This document shows positions 8,252 through 17,118 of a stretch of 64,000 nucleotides of DNA, one piece after another (position 1 is the first letter of the stretch; every line of letters begins with the position of its first letter). The DNA is from Lewinellaceae bacterium. Lineage in GTDB: Bacteria > Bacteroidota > Bacteroidia > Chitinophagales > Saprospiraceae. A model generated the notes under the pieces. That model was not told where the DNA came from, searched no databases, and saw only the letters and a program-made list of their open reading frames with translations. The stretch is from assembly GCA_020636195.1 (NCBI GenBank), contig JACJYH010000006.1, positions 1 to 64,000 on the forward strand. The letters are read 5' to 3'. The position numbers were made by a program, and so were the translations under genes.

Positions 8252-9901
8252 TTATCTAGCGAACGCTGTGGCGCGTTTTTCACGGATAACGGTCACCTTC
8301 ACTTGTCCGGGATATTGCATCTCATCTTGGATCTTTTGTGAAATGGTAAATGCTAAGTCATCGGCAAATTGGTCAGAAACTTTTTCGGATTCAACGATGA
8401 CCCTCAATTCTCTTCCGGCTTGTAAAGCATACGCTTTCTGTACACCATCATAGGATAGAGCTAATTCTTCCAATTCACCAATTCTCTTCAAATAACTCTC
8501 CAAAATCTCACGTCTTGCACCAGGTCGAGCACCAGAAATAGCATCACATGCTTGCACTATTGGAGAGATGATGTTGTTCATTTCCATCTCATCATGGTGG
8601 GCACCTACGGCGTTGAGAATGACAGGATGTTCTTTGTGCTTTTCACAAATCTGCATACCCAAAAGTGCGTGTGACAATTCAGAATCCTCTTCTGCTACTT
8701 TTCCAATATCATGCAAGAGTCCTGCCCGTTTCGCCATTTTCACTTGCTTTGGATTCAATCCCAATTCAGCCGCCATGGTTGCACAAAGATTGGCGGTTTC
8801 TATGGAGTGCTTAAGAAGGTTTTGTCCATAAGAAGACCTAAATCTCATTCTACCTACCATCTTGACAAGATATGGCGCAAGACCATGTATGTCTAAGTCT
8901 ATAATGGTTCTTTCTCCGATCTCGACGATCTGTTCTTCTAACTGTTTTTTAACTTTTGCAACGGTTTCTTCAATTTTGGCAGGGTGGATTCTACCATCAG
9001 CAACGAGCTTCTTGAGGGTAAGTCTGCACAATTCACGTCTGATTGGATCGAAACTCGAAATGACAATGGCTTCAGGTGTGTCGTCCACAACGATTTCTGC
9101 TCCCGTTGCCGCTTCTAATGCGCGAATGTTTCTACCTTCTCTTCCTATGATTTGTCCCTTGATGTCATCAGATTCTAAGTTAAACACCGAAACCGTATTT
9201 TCTATGGTGTACTCTGCACACATCCTTTGAATGGTCTGAATGACGATCTTTTTTGCTTCTTTGTTGGCATTTGCCATTGCATTGGATACGGCTTCTTTTT
9301 CTATCGCCATCGCTTCGGTGGTTGCTTTTGCTTTGACTGCTTCAAGTAACTGCTCTTTTGCTTGAGTCTCTGAAAGTTTTGAAATGGTTTCTAATTCTTT
9401 TATAAACTGTTCATTTGCAGCGTCCAATTCTTCTTTCTTTTTCGCCACAATTTTCATCTGCTTATCCAAGTTTTCTCGGATAAGATTTTGTTCGGCTTCT
9501 CTATTTTCGATTCTTTCGATTTCTGTAGTCAGTCCTGACTCCTTCGTTTTTAATTCTTTTTCGAGCGTTGTAAGAGCAAATTCCTTCTCCTTCATTTCCA
9601 CTTTTTGCTCCGCTTTCCAAGTTTCAAATTCGGATTTCAATTTAGAAAAATTGTCTCTTGTCTCTTGGATTTTACGTTGTTTGACGGCTTCGTTTTTCTC
9701 CATGGCCTTAGCAATAATTTTTTCAGCTTTGCCATCTGCGTCGTCTAGTTTCCTTTGTGCTGCTATATCAGCTTCTTTAAGCGTAATGTCGGCTTTGTCA
9801 TTTGCCTGTTTGATCTTTGATGAGGACGTGGTCTGAACGGCAAAATAACCGATCACAGCTCCAACTACCACACCGATCACTATCCCAATAATATAACTCA
9901 T
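8252..9901 (-). CDS. rny: ribonuclease Y
   Basis: Membrane-anchored endoribonuclease that starts mRNA decay. The 549-residue protein has the family layout. An N-terminal membrane segment (YIIGIVIGVVVGAVIGYF) is followed by a long charged coiled coil to about residue 220. Next comes a KH RNA-binding domain with IGREGRNIRALEAATGAEI. An HD phosphohydrolase domain follows with metal-binding GLLHDIGKVAEEDSELSHAL and the later GAHHDE. It is the last gene of the pheT-coiled coil-zapA-rny group and is closed by a strong terminator. Confidence 0.97.
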   Translation of the reverse strand: MSYIIGIVIGVVVGAVIGYFAVQTTSSSKIKQANDKADITLKEADIAAQRKLDDADGKAEKIIAKAMEKNEAVKQRKIQETRDNFSKLKSEFETWKAEQKVEMKEKEFALTTLEKELKTKESGLTTEIERIENREAEQNLIRENLDKQMKIVAKKKEELDAANEQFIKELETISKLSETQAKEQLLEAVKAKATTEAMAIEKEAVSNAMANANKEAKKIVIQTIQRMCAEYTIENTVSVFNLESDDIKGQIIGREGRNIRALEAATGAEIVVDDTPEAIVISSFDPIRRELCRLTLKKLVADGRIHPAKIEETVAKVKKQLEEQIVEIGERTIIDLDIHGLAPYLVKMVGRMRFRSSYGQNLLKHSIETANLCATMAAELGLNPKQVKMAKRAGLLHDIGKVAEEDSELSHALLGMQICEKHKEHPVILNAVGAHHDEMEMNNIISPIVQACDAISGARPGARREILESYLKRIGELEELALSYDGVQKAYALQAGRELRVIVESEKVSDQFADDLAFTISQKIQDEMQYPGQVKVTVIREKRATAFAR

Positions 9902-10001
9902 GATGATGTATAGAATTTAAAAATGATTAAAAAACCCTAAAACTTTTGTTTAGGAATGTATATAAATATCACCAAAGAGCAATAATGTCTTAAAAGAAAC
10001 T

Positions 10002-10319
10002 TTACTGAGAAATTTCTATTTCTTTCGATGTCATGTCGTCCAACATGTGAGATAATTCTGTCAATGACTGCATGGATTCCTTTGAAATGACTTCTGCATT
10101 TTGTTTTGCTTTTACAGAATCATTGACGAAGGTCAATAATGCCATGATCACATGATCCAGCTTGTCTCGTGTGGGATATTGAGTTTGAAAACCCACAATT
10201 TTTTCGTTGATTTGTGCAATTATATCCGAAAAATACACCACTTCTTCCTCTGTCACCTTGACAGGGAAAACACGTCCGGCAATGGTGACGGTCATGGGTT
10301 TTAGGTCGGCGCTTTCCAT
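10002..10319 (-). CDS. zapA: cell division protein ZapA
   Basis: A 105-residue ZapA-family protein that cross-links FtsZ filaments at midcell. The fold is recognisable from the N-terminal MTVTIAGRVFPVKVTEEE and the central YPTRDKLDHVIMALLTFVND, followed by the C-terminal dimerisation helix. The start ATG at 10319 shares bases with the TGA of the upstream coiled-coil gene (TGATG), which suggests translational coupling. The ATG is preferred to a TTG one codon upstream. Confidence 0.9.
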   Translation of the reverse strand: MESADLKPMTVTIAGRVFPVKVTEEEVVYFSDIIAQINEKIVGFQTQYPTRDKLDHVIMALLTFVNDSVKAKQNAEVISKESMQSLTELSHMLDDMTSKEIEISQ

Positions 10320-10651
10320 CAACTACGAGAATGAATCATGTACAAACATTGATCTATATCATCAATAACAGCACTGATTTTCTGATCCAGAACTTCTTTA
10401 TCAAGTACTGACTTTGGGTGCTGTTGTAAAACATCTTTTTTTGATTCTTCAGTAAAAGAATCTTTGTGACTATCTACTATTTGGTTTTTGTCCTTACCGT
10501 TACTCTGAGATATAGTATTGGCTACTTTTAGCTTTTCTATCTCAGACTTTAATTGTATATTTTCAACGCAAACAGCATCAAATTGCTTTTTGAAATTGAC
10601 AATTTTTTGCTTGATTGCTGTGATTTCTATATCTATGCGATTCTCTGCCAA
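10319..10651 (-). CDS. small coiled-coil protein upstream of ZapA
   Basis: 110 residues, mostly charged. Residues 1-45 (for example ITAIKQKIVNFKKQFD and ENIQLKSEIEKLK) are predicted to form a coiled coil, followed by a polar linker and a short C-terminal helix ending in CLYMIHSRS. I do not recognise a named family. Its place between pheT and zapA, with a stop/start overlap to zapA, is typical of Bacteroidota and suggests a divisome accessory role similar in style to ZapB. That is inference from position only. Confidence 0.7.
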   Translation of the reverse strand: MAENRIDIEITAIKQKIVNFKKQFDAVCVENIQLKSEIEKLKVANTISQSNGKDKNQIVDSHKDSFTEESKKDVLQQHPKSVLDKEVLDQKISAVIDDIDQCLYMIHSRS

Positions 10652-10666
10652 AATAAAATTATTCTA

Positions 10667-13096
10667 TTAAGTTCGAATATTTGCTCCTAGAGTCTCCGCA
10701 AGATTTGTGGATATCTTTTTCATGATACCATCTACTTCTTCATCCTTGAGAGTTCGGGTCAAATTTTCAAATAAAAACGACACAGCGTAAGATTTTTTGT
10801 CCTTTCCTACCTGTTGCTCATTTACATAAACATCAAATAGTCCAATGTGTTTTAAAATTTGATTATCTACTTTTTTTGCGACTTTAATAACTTCCTCAAA
10901 AGTTATTTTTTTATCCAATATCAATGCCAAATCCCTTCTGACTGTTGGGTATTTTGAAATTTCTGATACTTTGATTTTATGTCCTTTCAAAAGTGTCATG
11001 ACTTCATCCATCAAAAGGTTACCATAAAATACCTTAGTTTTAATACCGAAAGTGGATAATACTTCTTGATCTACTTCTCCAAAATAACCTATAGTACTTG
11101 ATCCTCTTTTTAGGAAAGTTCCATACTTTAGATGCTGTGAATTTTGGAATATTTCCTGACTTAAATTTCCAAGGTTGAGCCTTTCCAATAGGGAATTTAT
11201 CACGTATTTAATATCAAAATAGTCCACATCTTTTTTACCATTTGCCAACCATGATTCTTCATTTTGTTTACCACTGATAAAGATGGATAATTGCTCGCTT
11301 TCCGAGAAGGATGCATCATTTTTTGAATAAGCCTTGCCAAATTCGTACATTGCGATGTTCGACTGTTGCCTATTCAGGTTATACGAAATGGTTTGGAGTC
11401 CACTCAGCAACATGCTTGGCCGCATCACGTCCAGTGAAATATTGGATGTATTATTGATGATGATGAGATCGCTTTTATCCTTGAAGAATTTTGATTCCAT
11501 AAGGGATAAACCCATGATTTCATTCAAGCCACGAGAAGATAAAAAATCAGCGACCATCTCCTTGACCTTATATTTATTTGGTTGTGTAGAGTAGCTGATG
11601 GTACTTCTGATTTGATCGGAAATCGGCACTTTATTTAAACCGTAGATTCTAACGATCTCCTCTATCAAGTCCACATCTCTCAGTACATCGACTTTGTTGG
11701 TAGGCACTTTTACTAAGATGCTCTCATCATCAAGCGGTGTAATTTCCATATCCATCGCTGACAATATGCTATGGATATCTTCTATTGGGATGTGCATGCC
11801 AATAAGCTGGTGAACTTTAGCGTAATGCAGCCTTATTTCAACAGGTTTGATTTCATGAGGATAAACATCTACTATGGTATTGCTTATTTCTCCACCTGCG
11901 ATCTCTCTGATCAATGATGCTGCTCTTTTCAAAGCATAGATGGTGATATTTGGGTCAGCACCTTTTTCAAATATCTTAGCGGCATCAGTCCGAAGATTGT
12001 GCTTCATGCTAGTTCTACGAATCGTATTGGCGTCAAAGCAAGCGGACTCAAGGAATATGTGTTGGGTTTCTGTGGTCACTCCACTGGATTCACCACCGAA
12101 AACACCTGCCATACACAATCCTGTAAGATCACCATCACAGATCATCAAATCATCTGATGAGAGGCTACGTGTTTCATGGTCAAGAGAGACAAAAGGTGTT
12201 TTATCCTGTAATTTTGACACTACGATTTTTTTACCTGATATCTTCATCGCATCAAATGCATGTAGAGGTTGTCCCAATTCATTCAAGACAAAATTGGTGA
12301 TATCTACGATATTGTTAATGGGTCTGACACCTATCGCTTTTAATAAATTTTTTAACCATTGTGGAGATTCACCAACGGTGACATTATTGATGGTAATACC
12401 GCTATATCGTGGACAAGCCTGTTTGTCTAAAACTTCTACATCGATATTCAAAGCTACTTTTTGAGTAATAAACCCTGAAATATCCGGATCTATCAGCTCC
12501 TCTTCATACTTTTCATTGACTCGAAGATATGCCAATAAATCTCTTGCCACACCCAGTTGTGAAGTAGCGTCAGATCTGTTCGGAGTTAATCCGATATCAA
12601 AAACATAATCTTGCTCTATCTTGTAATATTCTGATGCCAACATCCCTATAGGTGTATCTTCCGGAAGCACAATGATCCCTGAATGATCATCTCCTAATCC
12701 CAGTTCATCTTCTGCACAAATCATACCCATGGAAGCTTCACCTCTAATATTTCCTTTTTTAATCACCCAAGGATCGCCTTCTTTTGGATATAGTTTTGTT
12801 CCAATAGTAGCTACCATTACCTTTTGGCCCGCAGCAACATTCGGAGCACCACAAACAATATTGAGCGGTTCGTCACCTCCTATATCCACAGTGGTCAATG
12901 ATAATTTATCAGCATTGGGATGTTGTTGGCAAGTCAGAACCTGACCGACAACAATGCCTTCTAATGAACCTTTGATAGATTCAACGCATTCAATACCTTC
13001 CGCCTCTAACCCGATAAGCGTAAGCATTTCTGCAATTTTTTCAGGTGTGTAGGGTATATGTAAATACTTCTTTAACCAATTAAATGATAACTTCAT
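10667..13096 (-). CDS. pheT: phenylalanyl-tRNA synthetase beta subunit
   Basis: The 809-residue beta chain of the alpha2-beta2 enzyme that charges tRNA-Phe. Near residue 40 is the EMAP-II-like tRNA-binding domain (GIVVGQVLTCQQHPNADKLS). B3/B4 editing and B5 domains follow. The C-terminal ferredoxin-fold anticodon-binding domain begins about residue 715 (ISKYPTVRRDLALIL). Length and order are normal. pheS is not next to it. It heads the operon with the small coiled-coil gene, zapA and rny. A TAATTTTG box about 125 bases upstream is a possible promoter. Confidence 0.97.
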   Translation of the reverse strand: MKLSFNWLKKYLHIPYTPEKIAEMLTLIGLEAEGIECVESIKGSLEGIVVGQVLTCQQHPNADKLSLTTVDIGGDEPLNIVCGAPNVAAGQKVMVATIGTKLYPKEGDPWVIKKGNIRGEASMGMICAEDELGLGDDHSGIIVLPEDTPIGMLASEYYKIEQDYVFDIGLTPNRSDATSQLGVARDLLAYLRVNEKYEEELIDPDISGFITQKVALNIDVEVLDKQACPRYSGITINNVTVGESPQWLKNLLKAIGVRPINNIVDITNFVLNELGQPLHAFDAMKISGKKIVVSKLQDKTPFVSLDHETRSLSSDDLMICDGDLTGLCMAGVFGGESSGVTTETQHIFLESACFDANTIRRTSMKHNLRTDAAKIFEKGADPNITIYALKRAASLIREIAGGEISNTIVDVYPHEIKPVEIRLHYAKVHQLIGMHIPIEDIHSILSAMDMEITPLDDESILVKVPTNKVDVLRDVDLIEEIVRIYGLNKVPISDQIRSTISYSTQPNKYKVKEMVADFLSSRGLNEIMGLSLMESKFFKDKSDLIIINNTSNISLDVMRPSMLLSGLQTISYNLNRQQSNIAMYEFGKAYSKNDASFSESEQLSIFISGKQNEESWLANGKKDVDYFDIKYVINSLLERLNLGNLSQEIFQNSQHLKYGTFLKRGSSTIGYFGEVDQEVLSTFGIKTKVFYGNLLMDEVMTLLKGHKIKVSEISKYPTVRRDLALILDKKITFEEVIKVAKKVDNQILKHIGLFDVYVNEQQVGKDKKSYAVSFLFENLTRTLKDEEVDGIMKKISTNLAETLGANIRT

Positions 13097-13218
13097 AAAA
13101 ATTCTATCTATTCAAACCCAAAGAGTTCATGACAAACACAACAAAATTGCAAGATATTTCACATACTTCAACAGTTGTATAATGAAAATATATCATGTGT
13201 TTTGTCCGATAATAAACG

Positions 13219-13226
13219 CAAAATTA
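13219..13226 (-). promoter_or_regulatory. possible -7 box for pheT
   Basis: Read on the minus strand the sequence is TAATTTTG, a match to TAnnTTTG. It would give pheT a leader of roughly 115 bases. No -33 box at ideal spacing was identified, so this is tentative. Confidence 0.4.
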
Positions 13227-13269
13227 CATTTTATTACTCATTCATTTCAGTAAAACTACTTTTATTTTA

Positions 13270-13277
13270 TACTTTTG
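13270..13277 (+). promoter_or_regulatory. -7 box for the DEAD-box helicase gene
   Basis: TACTTTTG matches TAnnTTTG and ends 21 bases before the ATG at 13299. It overlaps a TTG codon that would otherwise open the reading frame at 13275, which supports the ATG at 13299. Confidence 0.6.
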
Positions 13278-13298
13278 TTCGAACGTAAATCGCACTTC

Positions 13299-14618
13299 AT
13301 GACATTTGCTGAATTGAATCTAAATATCATATTGCAAAATACCTTGCAGACATTTGGATTCACGTCACCTACGATCATTCAAAGAAAATCTTTTCCTGTC
13401 ATCATGTCCGGAAGAGACATCGTTGGTATAGCACAAACAGGTACCGGTAAAACTTTGGCGTATGTATTACCCATTCTAAACTTGATAAAATTTGTAAAAC
13501 ATAGACATCCTCAGGTACTCGTTGTGGTGCCTACGAGAGAACTCAGCGTTCAAGTTGCTGAAGTTTTTACAAAATTTTCCTTAAATCTAAATGTTGTAAC
13601 CAAGGCAGTTTATGGAGGCACCAATATCAAGACCCAAGCAATGGAACTTGCAGATGGTGCTGATATATTGGTAGGTACGCCCGGCAGACTTATTGATTTG
13701 ATCTATCATGGCACACTGAATCCTAAATATATCAAGAAACTCGTCATCGATGAAGTGGATGAAATGCTCAATTTGGGCTTCAAAAAACAAATTGATGTGC
13801 TCTTCGAAATGCTACCACAAAAGAAACAAAACATTCTCTTTTCTGCTACTATGACGGAGGATGTAGAAGTCATTATAGATGAAGAATTTGACGTGCCACA
13901 AGTAGTAGAAGCAGCGCCTTCAGGAACACCATTGGAGACCATTCGTCAAGAATTGTATCATGTTCCGAACGTGAATACCAAGATCAATCTTTTATTCAAT
14001 ATTCTGAATACACACAAAGAAAAAACCCTCTTGTTTGTATCAACGAAATCATTGGCAGATTTGATATTTGAAAGGGTAAAGGAACACTCTGATATTTCTT
14101 GCGGTGTCATACATTCCAATAAGGATCAAAATTTTCGTTTCAATGCTGTTAATGCTTTTAAAAATGGCACTACAAAATTCCTGATAGCTACCGATATTGT
14201 GGCTAGAGGCATCGATATCGAAGATGTAGAATGTGTCATCAATTTTGATGTGCCTGAGGAAGCCGAACAGTATATTCATCGAATAGGCAGGACAGGAAGA
14301 AAGGGGAAGTTTGGCCAATCCATTACATTTGTGTCTCCGTCTGAAGAAGCAGCATTAGGTGAGATAGAACTTTTGATGCAAATGAAGGTTCCTACTGTGG
14401 ATATGCCATCAGAAGTACAGGTTTCTAGTGAATTATTGGAGATGGAAATGCCTAGGGTTCATATGAAAAATCAACTTGCCCCTATCTCTATTTCGACTGA
14501 AGAAAGTGCTTTTCACCAAAAGAAACAGAAAAACACCAAAACCAACAAGAGGTTATCGAAAGCCGAACAAATGAAATTGAAGTATAAAAAACCTAAAACA
14601 CGCGGTCAAAAAAAATAG
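13299..14618 (+). CDS. DEAD-box ATP-dependent RNA helicase
   Basis: 439 residues, RhlE/CshA-like, remodelling structured RNA in ribosome assembly or decay. Motifs in order are TIIQRKSFPV (Q), AQTGTGKT (I), PTRELSVQ (Ia), GTPGRLIDL (Ib), IDEVDEMLNLGF (II), FSATM (III), ATDIVARGIDIEDV (V) and YIHRIGRTGR (VI). Motif II reads DEVD rather than DEAD, a known tolerated variant. The C-terminus is a lysine-rich basic tail (QKKQKNTKTNKRLSKAEQ) that likely binds RNA. It is followed after one base by the SRPBCC gene, so the three plus-strand genes probably form an operon. Confidence 0.93.
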   Translation: MTFAELNLNIILQNTLQTFGFTSPTIIQRKSFPVIMSGRDIVGIAQTGTGKTLAYVLPILNLIKFVKHRHPQVLVVVPTRELSVQVAEVFTKFSLNLNVVTKAVYGGTNIKTQAMELADGADILVGTPGRLIDLIYHGTLNPKYIKKLVIDEVDEMLNLGFKKQIDVLFEMLPQKKQNILFSATMTEDVEVIIDEEFDVPQVVEAAPSGTPLETIRQELYHVPNVNTKINLLFNILNTHKEKTLLFVSTKSLADLIFERVKEHSDISCGVIHSNKDQNFRFNAVNAFKNGTTKFLIATDIVARGIDIEDVECVINFDVPEEAEQYIHRIGRTGRKGKFGQSITFVSPSEEAALGEIELLMQMKVPTVDMPSEVQVSSELLEMEMPRVHMKNQLAPISISTEESAFHQKKQKNTKTNKRLSKAEQMKLKYKKPKTRGQKK

Positions 14619-14619
14619 T

Positions 14620-15480
14620 ATGCATAACAATAGAACAGTAAGTACCGACATTTCAGCTCCAATACACGTCGTTTGGAATCTTTGGATATTGCCATACCAT
14701 ATCAAGAAATGGAACTCAGCTCATGAATCATGGCACACACCATCAGCAACAAATAATTTCTATGTTGGTGGTAGGTTTTCCTATTCCATGGCATCAGTAG
14801 ATGGCCAGCATTCCTTTGATTTTGCTGGCACTTACACGAAGATCACGGAATATAAAACTATAGAGTATGTATTGGATGATGAAAGATCAGTACGCATAGA
14901 TTTCGAAAATACTGATGGAAAGACAGTTGTCACAGAAACCTTTGAATTGGAAACGACCAATGATCCTGATATGCAGGTGATGGGTTGGCAAGCCATTTTG
15001 AATCATTTCCAACAATATACTGAAGCGCTTTTATCGAAATTATTGCAATATCAAAGAAGAATATCTGTAACACCAGAAAAATTATTTACAACAATCATCA
15101 GCAAACCAACCTATGAAGCGTGGACGAGCGTTTTCAATCCAACTTCTAGATATGAAGGCTCATGGGATGAAGGTTCAACGATTCTATTTTTAGGAACGGA
15201 TGCATCAGGAAATTTAGGAGGAATGGTTGCCAAAATTCAGGAAGTTATAGCCAATGCTTTTATTAGTATTTTTCACCTTAAAGAATGGAAAGAAGGAGAT
15301 ACCATTGACAAAGATTATGTGATTCCTGACGTAGAATCGCTTGAAAATTACCAACTGCTGCCCGTAGAAAATGGGACACTTATGGTAGTGGACATGATAG
15401 GTGATTTCAGTCAGTATAGAAATTACTTTGATGAAACTTGGCCTAAAGCTCTAGAAAAATTGGATCAAATATCTTCTTGA
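14620..15480 (+). CDS. tandem SRPBCC (AHSA1-like) domain protein
   Basis: 286 residues containing two START/Bet v1-like modules. The first (about 5-140) has the family opening VSTDISAPIHVVWNLWILPY and a GWQAILNHFQQY helix. The second (about 148-284) has ISVTPEKLFTTIISKPTYEAW and ends in FDETWPKALEKLDQI. AHSA1-like SRPBCC proteins bind hydrophobic ligands, and no catalytic function can be assigned. The gene starts one base after the helicase stop, and the DUF1801 gene starts one base after its own stop. Confidence 0.8.
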   Translation: MHNNRTVSTDISAPIHVVWNLWILPYHIKKWNSAHESWHTPSATNNFYVGGRFSYSMASVDGQHSFDFAGTYTKITEYKTIEYVLDDERSVRIDFENTDGKTVVTETFELETTNDPDMQVMGWQAILNHFQQYTEALLSKLLQYQRRISVTPEKLFTTIISKPTYEAWTSVFNPTSRYEGSWDEGSTILFLGTDASGNLGGMVAKIQEVIANAFISIFHLKEWKEGDTIDKDYVIPDVESLENYQLLPVENGTLMVVDMIGDFSQYRNYFDETWPKALEKLDQISS

Positions 15481-15481
15481 A

Positions 15482-15844
15482 ATGGATAAATTTAAACATA
15501 TTGATGATTACCTTAAAACCTTGGATGAATCCAAAAAGGAAATCATTGTGCGCATCATAGACACCATCCAAAAAACAGTGCCGGAGGCTGCATTAGGTAT
15601 CGCATATAATATGCCGGCATTTAAGTACAGGAAAAAGCCAATGATGTACTTTGCAGCCTTCACAAGTCACATCGGTGTGTATGCTTTGCCAAGCAGTAAT
15701 ACTGAATTTGCACAAAAACTCAATGCATACAAAACAGGAAAGGGTTCCATTCAACTTCCATTGAACCAACCTATTCCTTATGCATTGATAGTTGATATAG
15801 CACGATTCCGAAAAGAAGAGATTGATGCTCTTTTAGATCATTGA
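15482..15844 (+). CDS. DUF1801 (YdhG/YobT-like) protein
   Basis: A complete 120-residue DUF1801 domain: a helical N-terminus (IDDYLKTLDESKKEIIVRII), then the conserved AALGIAYNMPAFKYRKKPM and GVYALPSSNTEF, and an IARFRKEEIDALL C-terminus. Members are small cytoplasmic proteins of unknown biochemical role, sometimes near SRPBCC genes as here. It is the third gene of the helicase-SRPBCC-DUF1801 group. It is convergent with the aminopeptidase pseudogene, whose stop is 3 bases away. Confidence 0.8.
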   Translation: MDKFKHIDDYLKTLDESKKEIIVRIIDTIQKTVPEAALGIAYNMPAFKYRKKPMMYFAAFTSHIGVYALPSSNTEFAQKLNAYKTGKGSIQLPLNQPIPYALIVDIARFRKEEIDALLDH

Positions 15845-15846
15845 TC

Positions 15847-16943
15847 TTAAGCTAATAAAAACTTGCCTTTTTCGTACACCAGTTTTCCATCAGCCCAAAT
15901 TTCTCCGTCTTTAGACATATTTGCGATCATGTCCCAATGGACAGAAGAAGAGTTCTGGCCTCCTGCTTGTTTGTATGACTGACCAATCGCCATATGTACA
16001 GTGCCTCCTATTTTTTCATCAAAAAGTATGTTTTTTGTCGTTATTTGGATATTTGTGTTTGTGCCGATTGCAGCTTCCCCAAATCTCCTTGTTCCGTCAA
16101 TGGTAAAAATTTCATCTAAAAATGCTTTTCCTTCTTCTGTAACCACGACTCAATGAAACCATCTTTTACATGAAGGGTAACGCCCCGAACTTGATGTCCA
16201 TTATACACCGTCGGTAAATCAAAATGTATGAAACCGTTCACAGAATCTTCGACCGGGCTTGTATATACCTCGCCGCTCGGCATATTATTTCTTCCGTCAG
16301 AGTTTATCCAAGTGCGATCTACCACTGAAAACTGAATGTCCGTTTTGGCATTTTTATAAATGATAGTTTGCGCACTATTGAGATAATCCACTATCTTTTG
16401 TTGATTTTTTCTGACTTCCATCCATGCGCTGATCGGGTCATCATCATAAAGATGACAAGCACCGTAAACAAATTTTTCATAATCTTCAAGGCTCATTTCG
16501 GCTTCTTGAGCAGCTGCAGAAGTTGGAAATTGACATAGGGTTCGCTTGAGACTTCTATTTCCTATTCTGTCGAAATAAATATCTTGAATGACTTTTTGTG
16601 ACTGACTTCGGATAGCAGCCTTTTTTGAATCTACGTTTTTGTTTTCCTTAGTATTGTATGGTGCAAGGATGTGCAAGTATGCATCAAATGTCTCCATGAT
16701 TTCCTTCTTCTGTGGGGAGAGAAACAAAAGTTGCTCCTCTGAAGCCTCTTCAAAGAATATTTTATTTTGCTCCCTGAAACTCAGATCACAATGGATGTGT
16801 GCACCTGCCTTGGTAGCTTCGCGAAACACCTCCCTAACCAGAGATTCTGCGGCTGTTGTTGTGCTGATGAGCAATTTGTCACCTTTTTGGATTTCAAGGC
16901 AGTAATGGACCAATAGATGTGCATACTTTTGTAAAATATCCAT
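15847..16943 (-). pseudogene. M29-family aminopeptidase, split by a one-base frameshift
   Basis: A zinc or cobalt aminopeptidase of the AmpS/PepS (M29) family. The N-terminal part, 16943-16116, runs from MDILQKYAHLLVHYCLEIQK to DGFIESWL. It then shifts out of frame and stops after a few wrong residues. The C-terminal part continues in another frame from VTEEGKAFLDEIFTIDGTRR (16146-15847) and includes the metal-binding SSVHWDMIANM. Relatives read ESWxVTEEGK or similar, so one base appears to be missing in the TGGTTAC around 16140-16150. Either a G has been lost from a short G run or the assembly has an error. No slippery motif suggests programmed frameshifting. With one base restored, the protein would be full-length. 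Confidence 0.85.
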
Positions 16944-16960
16944 GATTTTCTACTTTTTTG

Positions 16961-16968
16961 CAAAGGTA
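16961..16968 (-). promoter_or_regulatory. -7 box for the M29 aminopeptidase gene
   Basis: On the minus strand the octamer reads TACCTTTG, matching TAnnTTTG. It ends 17 bases before the ATG at 16943. The promoter being intact fits a recent or artefactual frameshift in the gene behind it. Confidence 0.6.
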
Positions 16969-17118
16969 GAATTTGACGCACCATTTAGGTAAAATAATGC
17001 TATAAAACCGACTTTTTTAAAATCTTTGGAATAAATATGTGCCTTTTACCAACCATATCTCTGTTGAATACGTATAAGATGATAGAGTGAAAATTATTCA
17101 AAATTAAAATTTAATAAA

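Noticed and set aside
9902..10001. 6S RNA between zapA and rny
   Set aside because: In some bacteria ssrS lies near zapA, but the gap here is only 100 bases and has no long imperfect hairpin.
13104..13196. Possible pheT leader peptide on the minus strand (30 codons)
   Set aside because: It contains only four Phe codons, not clustered, and I saw no terminator/antiterminator pair behind it, so attenuation is not supported.
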